From NCBI GenBank assembly GCA_028829895.1, contig CM054180.1, forward strand, positions 100,290,635 to 100,354,634: a stretch of 64,000 nt of DNA. Direction: 5' to 3'. The translations under genes and the position numbers were made by a program. Positions 1-12,200 of the stretch are shown here, one piece after another. Position 1 is the stretch's first letter. Every line of letters begins with the position of its first letter. Source of the DNA: Sinotaia quadrata. Lineage: Eukaryota; Mollusca; Gastropoda; Architaenioglossa; Viviparidae. The notes beneath the pieces were generated by a model. The model saw nothing but the letters and a program-made list of their open reading frames with translations, was not told the origin of the DNA and did no database searches.

Positions 1-213
1 AGCAGACAATATACACTTTACAAACCTGGGCGCAAGGCCAAAATGATAGCATTTCGGGGCAAAATAGTACGTTATGGGGGATCAAACATCATTGTACACT
101 TTGCTTAGGTGGGGGGGGGCGCTTCAAGGCTACTATTGATATGGACGTATACAGTCATTTGCCAGAATACAAGCTCCTTTTATAGTGCACACTTTTTCTT
201 TCTTCTCCTCCAG

Positions 214-282
214 CTAAAAGTCAAAGGTCGCGTCGATCATTTCGAGACGTCGCAGCGCTCCGTCATCTTCTACGTCAACGAG
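214..282 (+). CDS. C3-like exon A (MG8 strand, phase 0-0)
   Basis: A strong pyrimidine tract ending ctcctccag precedes the exon and gtgaga follows. The 23 codons include VDHFETSQRSVIFYVNE, matching the stretch of the C3 receptor-binding domain just before its conserved mid-domain cysteine. Earlier exons of the gene are off the left edge. Confidence 0.8.
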
Positions 283-3200
283 GTGAGAATATTACGTCAT
301 GTACAGTGGATCACTGGCTTGTGTTACCCCACCACACCATTTGTATTGCAGAATTGAATTATGTATGCCTGCAACTCCTTGCTCATGCTTGTTGGACTGA
401 AATGACTAAGTAGATGTCTGTGATAGAAATTTCGTTCGTGGAAAATTTACGAAATTATATCAATACAGTGTGTGTATTTATGAACAGTGCTTTTTTTTTT
501 TTTTATTTCACTGTAGCGACAAAATTAGGTCACTTTGTTTTAAATCGCGCTGCATGGACTATGGTCAGTGCTTAATGTGTAGTGCTGTATTAGAGTACAT
601 GATTTTATCATTATGCAGTGTTTTAGGGAGTTATTAACTAAAGCTGATATTTATGTATTTAGGTAGGAAGTGGTTTGTAGTTTGTATTTATATATTTTTG
701 TTTGCTAGTTTGTATTATTTTCTTTGTGTATTTTAGGATGTATTCATGTGAGAATGGTTTTTACATGACACACAAATATAATTATTTAATTTTCTTTGTA
801 CTTCATGTTTTAAATTATACTTTAGGAAAGAGTTGTAGTTAAAGGGTATTTAGTGTAGTTTCTTTAGATAGTAAAAGCATAATATAACTCTAAGTAGTTT
901 AGGAGTAAATTATATATAAACGGAAGAAAGCACAGAAGAGTCAGTTAGTACCAGTTTCAGTCATTTGTGTCTGAGTTGTCTATTGCGGCTCTGATGCCAG
1001 GAATATGAGAATATAGATGGACTGGCGAGTGTGGACAATGCCAGCGCTTTGAGAATATACATGGACTGGCGAGTGTGGACAATGATGGTTGGATGGTATG
1101 CATGCAGAAAAACACAGAACCGTGTAGCCATGAACGAGAGAATGAGTTGGCAGTGCGTTGTCCTGAATAAAGCCTCATGTAAGCTGTGGACATGATGCGG
1201 CACATGGCGCATTGTCTTCCATCATCATCGTGTTTTTCATCTCGCATCCTGTGGTGACCCATAACACTACACCTGACCCCCCCCCCCATCACAATAGACT
1301 TCTAAAATTTCGTTCATGGACAATTAAAGAAATTATATCGATATAGCCTTGTAAAATTTGGACAGCTTATGAACTGATGTCAATACAGACATGTAAAATT
1401 TCTTACTTGGAAAGTTTACGAAAGGATATCAATATAGCCATGTGAAATTTATTACATGGACAGTTGAGAAACTCTAATGCAGAGGATACAGATCTTTAGG
1501 GGACATAGCACTTCAGTTTAGACGCCACGGATCGTTTTGGTAAAGGATAAAGATCTTTAGCATACAGGCCACAGATCTTTAGTGTAGAGGGCAAACATAT
1601 TTAGTGTAGAGGGCACACATCTTTAGCATAAAGGCCACAGATCTTTAGTGTAGAGGGCAAGCATATTTAGTGTAGAGGGCACACATATTTAGCATAAAGG
1701 CCACTGATCTTTAGTGTAGAGGGCACGCATCTTTAGTGTAGAAGATACAACTCTTTATAGTAGAGGATATAGATCTTGTAGAGGATAGGGAATGCAACTC
1801 TTTAGTGTAGAAGACACAATTCTTTAATGTAAAAGATACAACTCTTTCGTGTAGAGGATACGTTTTTGTGTAAAAGACAACTCTTTAGTGTAGAGGACAC
1901 AGATCATTAGTGTAGAGGATAGAGAATGCAACTCTTTCGTGTAGAGGATACGTTTTTGTGTAAAAGACAGCTCTTTAGTGTAGAGGATAGAGAATGCAAT
2001 TCTATAGTGTAGAAGGCACAACTCTTTAGTGTAGAGGACACAGATCTTTAGTGTAAAGGATAGGGAATGCAACTTTTTAGTGTAGAAGACACAACTCTTT
2101 AGTGTAGAAGGCACATCTTGTTAGTGTAGAGGACTCCGATCTTTAATGTAGAGGATAGGGAATGCAACTCTGTGTAGAAGATACAACTCTTAAATGTAGC
2201 GCATACATCTCTTTAGTGTTCGGAGCGCAACTCTATAATACAGACAACACAACTCAACTAGGCATAGAAAATATCTGTTAGTGGAAGCAAAACAAGCTCT
2301 GTAATGTAGATAACATTTGTGGAACACACCACTGAATAGGAAACTCAGGTCTATATGTAGGGAACACACTCTGCTGACTTGGTGACAAAAATGTATAGTG
2401 TAGAAAAGTCAACTCTCTTAGCAGGATCCAAAACTTCAAAATAGTGTAGCAAATTCTGTTTATAGAAATACTCTTCTACAGGTAACGGGACAGACAGGTA
2501 TGAGCAGGAAACAAACTCTTGAGATTAAAACGCACAACTCCCTGTGCAGGGAGCACAGTTTGGTGTAGAGTGCTGAAAAGAAACAATGAATATGTCTTTT
2601 ACAGATTTCTAACATAAATAAACAATAAATATTGTCTTTTACAGATTTCTAATAAAAAGAAACAATGAATATGGTCTCTTACATATTTCTAACAAAAAGA
2701 AACAATGAATATGGTCTTTTACATATTTCTAACAAAAAAAACAATGAATATGGTCTTTTACAGATTTCTAACAAAAAGAAACAATGAATATGGTCTTTTA
2801 TAGATTTCTAACAAAAAGAAACTATGCGTGAAGTTTCGTGCGAAGCAAAATCACATCGTTGAGAACACACAGCCTGCCAAGGTTCAAGTCTATGACTACT
2901 ACAACCCAGGTTGGCAAAGAATTCAGTATTTAATTACATTTGATTGAAATGCTAAACTATTACAATACAGATAGACTACGATTTCCATGAATAACTCTTA
3001 CAACCCAGGTTGGTAAAAAATTAGTACATGACGGCATAATTCATTTAAGCAAAGATGTAAATATTTGTTGCAGCACGTGCAAAGAAAATTTCGTATCTGT
3101 GATTACTACAAGACACATAGTATAATGCTATAACTCCTATAATAAAAAATTATGTCTATGACTGTTAGAACATTAATAGTCAGATATTTGCTAATATGAC

Positions 3201-6200
3201 TTCTACAACTCATGTAGGCAATGACTCAGCTGTGTGACTTTTAAGTGCAATTCAGGAAGACATTTTTCTGTTGTTGATGTTCTTCTGTTTTCATTGAAGC
3301 TTTGGCGTAACATTTGACATCCAGAGGTAACATATAGTTGACAGCGAATTGAAGCTTTAGAGTAACATTTGACACCCAGAGGTAACATATAGTTGACAGC
3401 GAATTGAAGCTTTGGCGTAATATTTGACATCCTGAGATAACATAATATATATTTGACAGCGAATTGAAGCTTTGGCGTAACATTTGACATCCTGAGATAA
3501 CATAATATATATTTGACAGCGAATTGAAGCTTTGGCGTAACATTTGACATCCAGAGATAACATAGTTGATAGCGAATTGTACGTCATACATCACATTATA
3601 CTCTTTTCTAGAATTGCAAATTTACTATTAATTATGACATTATTCAGTTGCATAACAAACAGCAGTCGATTTAAGTTCTAGTCGTAATTTTGTGGTGTGT
3701 GTAATAAATAATAAAATGTTTTAAATGAATAGAAAAAAATGTATATTTATTAATTTCCTTAGAGTATAGTATTATGACTAAAAAAAGTGTATTTGGCGTG
3801 GAACTTTAAATGAATTTCAAATGAATTTGTCAGACGAACGGTGCACTGTGTTCTACAAACCTGATAATGCCAGTGGGAGTTTGGCCAATTTCTGCGATGA
3901 ACAGAAACGTATCTGTCAGTGCTTAGAAGGTACATTTTAGAGATTAACTGTCATTGTATAAATGCTATATTTAAGGTTGGTTTAGACATAATCTTTATAT
4001 AATTTAAATACTCTTTATATAAGTTAAATGCCAGTTATATTTAAGGTTGCTTTACGCATACTCTTTATATAAGTTAAATGTTATTGTGTACAGGTTATAT
4101 TTAAGGTTGGTTTAGACATTCTCTTTATACAAGTTAAATGCCATTTATATTTAAGGTTGGTTTAGACATACTCTTTATATAAGTTAAATGTCAATTATAT
4201 TTAAGGTTGGTTTACGCATACTCTTTATATAAGTTAAATGTTATTGTGTACAGGTTATATTTAAGGTTGGTTTAGACATTCTCTTTATACAAGTTAAATG
4301 CCATTTATATTTAAGGTTGTTTAGACATATTCTTTATTAAACAAGTTAAATGTCATTGTATACAGGCTGTATTTAAGGTTGGATTAGACATACATCTCTA
4401 TACAAGTTAAATCCATTTATATTTAAGGTTGGTTTAGACATCAACTGTCATTGTATACAGGCTATATATTAGGGTTGATTTAGACATACTCTTTTGACAG
4501 ATTAACTGTCATCGAATACAGGATATATTTAAGGTTAACTAACATATTTTAAAATAAATATTGTCATTTTATATAGTTTTATGTTTAAGGTTTTCTAGAC
4601 ATTCATTTTTTAGAGATATATTTGTCATTTAACACTTTAAGGTTAGCTTGCACATTATCCATAATAGGCCACATGTTAAAGCTGAGAAATCATTTGTCAC
4701 TTTCTACAGGCTGTCAGTAAGGCTAGCTATAACACTGCTTCAGAGAGACCACATAAAACATATACATGAATGAGTATTTGACTATTATGGGCAGTGTGCA
4801 AACAACGCTTCAAATAGCACAATATATTTTACGCAATGAAGAAACTTTAATGATAACTTTTAGAAAATGTTTCTTCATTGCGTAAAATACATTGTGCTAT
4901 TTGAAGCGTTGTTTGCACACTGCTCATAATAGTCAAATTGTCACCTTACAGGATAATTTTAAGGCTGGTGTACATATTAGTCAAATAGTCACTTTAGAGG
5001 ATAATTTTAAGGCTGGTGTACATATTAGTCAAATTGTCACTTTACAGGATAATTTTAAGGCTGCTGTACACATATTAGTCAAATTGTCACTTTACAGGAT
5101 AATTTTAAGGCTGGTGTACATATTAGTCAAATTGTCACTTTACAGGATAAGTTTACATATTCTAGTATACAGAACTTATAATATTTACCCATACAAACGA
5201 TCTATTTGCTAATTATAGTGATAGTGATGAATGTTGATGTTGATTATTATCTCTCTTTCTCACGCATGTACGCGCGCGCGCGCACACACACACACACGGG
5301 CACATTTATTATCTTTGGATTAAAAAATATTGTGTTTGTTTCTTACGTCTGTGAGTTATATGCATAAAACATATACATGAATGAGTATTTGTTTTAAAAC
5401 TGCAAAGGCTGTCCGGTTGTAACGAAACTAAGATCAGTATTAAGTAAGTGAAAGTATGACACAAATTTCTTTGATTTGCATTTCACTCATGAAGTGAAGC
5501 ACGGGGAATTCATTTCACTGAAGTCTTACTACTGTATCACTGTCTGCTGGCTTTCATCGGGGCGGTGAGTCTTACTAATGTATCTCTGTCTGCTGACTTT
5601 ATTCGGGGCGGTGAGTTTTACTGCTGTATCACTGTCTGTTGGCTTTCATCGGGGCGGTGAGTCTTACTAATGTATCTCTGTCTGCTGACTTTATTCGGGG
5701 CGGTGAGTTTTACTGCTGTATCACTGTCTGCTGGCTTTCATCGGGCGGTGAGTCTTACTAATGTATCACTGTCTGCTGGCTTTCATCGGGGCGGTGAGTC
5801 TTACTAATGTATCTCTATCTGCTGACTTTATTCGGGGCGGTGAGTTTTACTGCTGTATCACTGTCTGCTGACTTTCATCAGGGCGGTGAGTCTTACTAAT
5901 GTATCACTGTCTGCTGGCTTTCATCAGGGCGGTGTGGCACGTGCGAGGAAGTCTGGCACCAAGACGAGTGGACGCAATTTTACAAGTACGGATGTGAAAA
6001 CTCTTCTAACGGTGAGTCTTGAACGTGCTCATCTCATCCTCCCAGGTCTTGTGACGTACGTCGTTGTTTTCTAGAAAATGTAATAACGTCAGTGAGTATG
6101 CATTTTAATTTGAAAATAAAATCTGGTTTATCTACTTAGATCGAATCGATAGAGCGATTTTTTTTTCTTGGAACCGAACATTGATCTGCACTACTTTCAT

Positions 6201-9200
6201 GCATCGTGAATAGAAAATATACAGTGCTGTTTGGTGGTTTTCTTTCTACTTTGTGTTGATTCATTTCTGTAAAAAGAGAAAGAAACCGAAGTAAGAAAAT
6301 ACAAGACTGAGTTTTCGATCGTTAACAAGTAAACTCTAGAACACAGCCATCCAATTAAAACGCCATTGTTGAAAACAGATTAAAAAATAATTTAGTATTT
6401 GACGTAATAATTGCAATACAAATAAGTTTTTTCCATTGAATTCTAATCAGTATAATTAAATATAATTGTCAGATTAGATGGTTAGGTGGATGGATGGATG
6501 GATGGACGGGTGGATGGGTGGATGGATCGACAGATAGATAAAAGCAGAAACGGAAGGATGTATGAATGGATGGATGTTAGTGGTGCGTTGATGGGTGCAA
6601 AAATGTATAGGTTCATTACACACGCAGATATGCTAAATGTGTCATGAATTCGCTACTTTCCATTTTCATTTTCTTCTCACCCCTCGGTAATTCTCCATTC
6701 CTGTCAAATGTAGTCAAACGATTCTTATATTTACCTGTAAACTTTGTATAATAGAAAATCACTGTTCTTCCACTATTTCTGTTTTGTTTGCTTGTTGTTT
6801 TTGCAATTGATTGTAGTAAACATTGTGGGTAATGATCTGTTTTGTTTTTCTTACAGTGATTGTAGTAAACATTGTGGATAGAGACCTGTTTTGTTTTTCT
6901 TACAGTGATTGTAGTAAACATTGTGGATAGAGACTTTTTGTTTCTCTTACAGTGATTGTAGTAAACATTGTGTATAGAGACCTGTTTTGTTTTCCTTACA
7001 GTGATTGTAGTAAACATTGTGTATAGAGACTTTTTGTTTCTCTTACAGTGATTGTAGTAAACATTGTGTATAGAGACCTGTTTTGTTTTTCTTACAGTGA
7101 TTGTAGTAAACATTGTGGATAGAGATCTGGAAAAGCCTGGATTCGAAAGGCTGCTGGGAGTAGTGGACTCAGTAGCATATCAGTGTAAGTTATCAACAAA
7201 TCCAGCGTTATCAATTATTTGCATTTGCATATCTGTGTAGATTATTAACAAATCAATTTTTTCAATTGTTTACAATGTAATTTTTAAAGGTTGTCTTCCA
7301 GATTGAGCATTAACGACCTTCCGAGAATTTACAGAGTATTAATTTAATGCAAGTTGTACATTTTGTTTTTGTTTATCAGGAATTCACTTATTATCAATGT
7401 ATTTATTACTTTTTCTCCAAAAACCCAGTCATTAATGTAAACTGTAATGATTTTCTCTAGAAATCCATTATTATTAACGAGAGCTGTAATGCCTTTCTGT
7501 AAAAATTCATTTAATAAAATTTTTCTAAAATTTATTGCCATGAGCTTACATTGTAATGCTCTTCACTATAAATCTAATTTCATCAATGTAAACTGTAATG
7601 CTCTTCACCAGAAATCTATTTTCATCAGTATAATCTGTAAGACTTTTAATTAGAAATTCAATGTCATCAATATATGTCGTAACGTTTACTCCTTGAACAC
7701 TTGTCTTTTCCCTGTGGGTTTTAACTTGAAGAATTCTTTTTTTTTTTTGCTACCGCATGCTTGTGTCTATGTATCTGTATACCGTATACGTCTATTGTAG
7801 AACTATGGGTCGCATTGTCATTTAGTTTGAAAACATACTAAAGAATTCAGATTAAACTGCCAGCAACAGGTTTGAGAGCACTGTAAAGCTTTGGGATAGT
7901 CGCTTTGACAAGAATGAAGGCAAGAATTTTGGAAAGTTCTGTTTGCGAGTATGTTAAGTTATGTTGAAGTAATCCAAAGATTGTTATCTTGTAAATATGA
8001 AGTTTAAAGTACGATTAAAAGCAAAGAAAGAACATTAAAACATACTCTGACAACAACACAAATAACGAACGGGCAAGGACAGTAAACAATAACGAACGGA
8101 AAAAACTTTAACATTAACGAGCGACAATAAATAGCGTCAACATTAACGAGCGACAATAAATAGCGTCAACATTAACGAGCGACAATAAATAAAGTCAACA
8201 TTAACGAACGACAATATATAACGAACGGACACAAACAGCAACGGTAACGAAAGGACTCTCGAACGGCAAAAATAAAATGCACAACTGCGAAAGTAGTAAA
8301 CGGATTTGACAAGATGGACACGGACATGGACATGTGAAAAATATGAACTGACGCGAACAGCAAAACTCTAACGAACGGACACGAGTGACTGAAGTAATGG
8401 CCGGACAAAACAGTTGAAATAACGAACATGTTTCCCCCTTTCACGTAACGCATTAAATAGTGAATGAAAATCTCGACATGGTTTATGGAAAAACCAACCT
8501 CAGTTGCTTTTTTTAGTTAATAATTTCTATTAAGCATAAAACGCACTGCTATATCTTAGAGAGCTTTCAAGGCTGACTTACCTTTTGCTTTTAGCGGGTC
8601 GACAGCAGGTGGCGCAAGGTGATAATGTCGTGCTCTTAAAACGGGATTCGTGCATCTGTCCACGGATGAAAGTGGGCAGCAGTTATCTCGCCATGTTGGA
8701 TCCACCAAAACGTTTTAAGGATGTTGAAGGAAATCAAGTGTAAGCGACTTGAATTTTCATCTCTTTATAAAAATTATTGTGACATGATTTGTCATGTCAT
8801 CTCTTCATTACAGTGAGTTTTAATAAAAAGATGACATGACACATTGTAACATTAAAAGATTGTTACTGACACTAAAATACATTTTTTTTAAATCCTGTTT
8901 TAGAAACAATATGAGTTATTAAAATGACACGATTTTAGTCTCGTTCTATCAGCACTACATCTAGTGTACATGTCACATTTTTTATCTTCATCTAGTGTAC
9001 ATGTCACGTTTTTTATCTCTTCCTACAAACTCACTACATCTAGTGTACATGTCACATTTTTTATCTTCATCTAGTGTACATGTCACGTTTTTTATCTCTT
9101 CCTACAAACTCACTACATCTAGTGTACATGTCACATTTTTCATCTCTTCCTACAAACTCACTACATCTAGTGTACATGTCACGTTTTTTATCTTCATCTA

Positions 9201-12200
9201 GTGTACATGTCACATTTTTCATCTCTTCCTACAAACTCACTACATCTAGTGTACATGTCACATTTTTCTCATCTCTTCCTACAAACTCACTACATCTAGT
9301 GTACATGTCACATTTTTCATCTCTTCCTACAAACTCACTACATCTAGTGTACATGTCACATTTTTCATCTCTTCCTACAAACTCACTACATCTAGTGTAC
9401 ATGTCACATTTTTCATCTCTTCCTACAAACTCACTACATCTAGTGTACATGTCACGTTTTTCATCTCTTCCTGCAATCTCACTACATCTAGTGTACATGT
9501 CACATTTTTCATCTCTTCCTACAAACTCACTACATCTAGTGTACATGTCACGATTTTTCTCATCTCTTCCTGCAAACTCACTACATCAAGTGTACGTGGC
9601 ATTTATAATCTCTTCCTAAAAGCACTTTATCTAGGGTACCTGACATTCTCAATCTCTTCCTGAAAACATTTTATTAGCGCCACTTAGTGACTTACTATTT
9701 ATTGAAATATCATCGTTTTGTTTTTGATTCCTTGTGTCTGTGGAAACACAGTTGCAGATTTTATAAAATGAGAATCACATTTTTCATAACTTCATCTCAT
9801 TTACAAAACTCTTCAAGAAAAAAATAATATTTGTATGGTCGTTCAATTCATTCAATACATTTCTGAACATCACAATACGTTTTTTTTAAAAGTACGCCCC
9901 ACATTTCTAAACAGCTTAATGATTATGTTTAAATATAATGTTTCCAATATATTTCTGAACAATGTAATGATATATCTTAATATAATGCTTCCAAGATATT
10001 TCTGAACAGTGTAATAATATGTCTTAATATAATGCTTCCATCATATTTCTGAACAATTTAATGATTTGTCTAAATATAATTCATCCAACACGAATTTGTC
10101 TGTTCATTTCATATTTGTATTTTTTCCAACCCATCTTTGTGAATGTGGGGAGAAAGTTCAAGTGAATACTTTAGACCAGGGGTGGGCAAACTTTTTGTGT
10201 GTAGGGCCACATTGACAAATGTAAAGTTATTGGGGGGCCGCATATATATATTATACACACTTTGTTTACAGCAACCTAACACAATAAGTAATTATGAATT
10301 ATTTATAGGTTATTGAACAGTATAAAACTATAAATAACCAATTATTGCAATTTTATTTTACTTATACATTTATACATTATATTTTACAATATGGACTAAC
10401 ACTTTTACTAATTTGTTAAGATTTTACATTTTTTATTATAATAAATTTTTAAAATTATCTATCAGTGGCTTTAATTTAGACACAAACTGACTACATTGTC
10501 ATTACAATTATTGATTTCTAATGAGATGTATGTAACTGCTTGCAATTTTTAACAATATTCTTGAAATCTGGAGCAAGTTTACTTGTTGAAATTCGCATGA
10601 CAGCATGCAAGTTGCAGTCCGACAATAAAGACCTATTCTTAGATTTGTTGATCTTCAAGCAAGAAAATGCTTGTTCGCAAATGTATGTTGATCCAAACAA
10701 TGATAAAAGTTTTGCTGCAAAATTTTTCAAGTTGGGAAATGATTCTTCTGATAAAGATCCATAGAAATCCAGCAAACCATCTGACTTGAATTTCTCTTTC
10801 AGGTCATGATCTGCTTGTAAGTCAAGAAGCTCTAACTGTATGTCCTCCGGGGCTGTATCAGCTTCTGCACCAAAAGGGGAACTGAGAATATTAAACTGTG
10901 GCTCTAAGTTCTAGAAATCTTTAAATCTCCTTCCAAATTCATCAGTCAGTGCATTTAATTGGGCTTTATACTTTTCAGTCATTTCACCAGAAACGGTTTC
11001 TTGTTTCAGCAAAGGGAAGTGACAAAACTTTTTTTCACTTGCTTGTCTGGAGAACAGTGAGTTTTGCCCGAAATTATTTTACATGTACATACAGTTCATG
11101 TGCAAACACACAATTGCCCTGAAGTTTGACATTCAGTTCATTTAACTTTTTCATAATTTCAATGACAAACATAAAGTCTAACTTCCACTCTTTATTGACA
11201 ATGTTAGTATTAAAGTCACATTCAATGCCCTTCATCTCTAGGAACATCACTATTTCTTCTCTGAGGTCCCACACTCGCCTCAACACCTTGCAGAGACTCA
11301 GCCATCGAACACTGGTGTGGTACAGCATATCGGAATGTTCAGTTTCCAAATCGTCAAGTAATGCCTTGAACTGTCTGTGATTAAGTCCTCTTGATCTGAT
11401 GAGGTTGAATTGGGACAACTGGGTCGATAACATGCTTGATATTCAAAACAGTTTTACACATATTTTCTTGATGGATCACACAGTGAAGTGGTAATAATGT
11501 GTGGTCAGGATATTCTGCTTTAATCTTATCACTTATCAACTTTACCAGACCTACATTTTTTTCGGTCAAAGCACGAGCTCCGTCATTTGTAACACTTGCC
11601 ATCTTGTTCCAAACCAGCCCAGTTCTTTTAATATAGTTATTAACAGCATTGAATATATTATGGCTTGTGGTTGTGTCTTTGAGTGACATCAACATTTAGT
11701 AACTCTTCAGTGAGTTTGAAAGAAGTGTTTATTCCACGTATAAATATCAAAAATTGGGTAGTATCATGTACATCGGTACTCTCATCCAATGCAAGAGAGT
11801 ACCACAAAAATTGTTTATTTGCATCTTGAAGTTTATGCATCAGATTGTTACTTATCTTGTCAACACGTCTGACCACAGTTCTCCTTGATAAAGTAATGTT
11901 GTCAAATTTGTTTTTTTTTTGTTCTGGACACATAATGTTTGCTGCATCTAGCAAACATTCCTTGATGAACTCGCCATCAGAAAATGGCTTGTTGTGTTTT
12001 ACAATTCTGTGTGACAGCACCAGACTAGCTTCTGTTGCAGCATCTTGAATTGAAGACTGTTTAGTGAAAACAGTTTGTTGTTTCTCCAAATTTTTCACCA
12101 GTTCCATGCATTTCCTTTTCCTCTCTTTGGTTGTTAAATTGTATCCGAAATTGGAATCTTTTGTTTGGTAGTGTCTTTTTAAATTCTGTGGGTAGGGACT

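Noticed and set aside
957..1292. 111-codon - strand ORF in the first intron
   Set aside because: Lies over a small duplicated sequence (gaatatacatggactggcga-like), no domain, antisense in an intron.
5886..6074. Open frame through exon D in a different phase
   Set aside because: Phase conflicts with exons C and E and loses the C345C cysteines.
6616..7113. 165-codon - strand ORF
   Set aside because: Comes from the 47/49-bp array and is antisense to exon E.
9074..9619. 181-codon ORF
   Set aside because: Encoded by the 48-bp intronic minisatellite of the C3-like gene.
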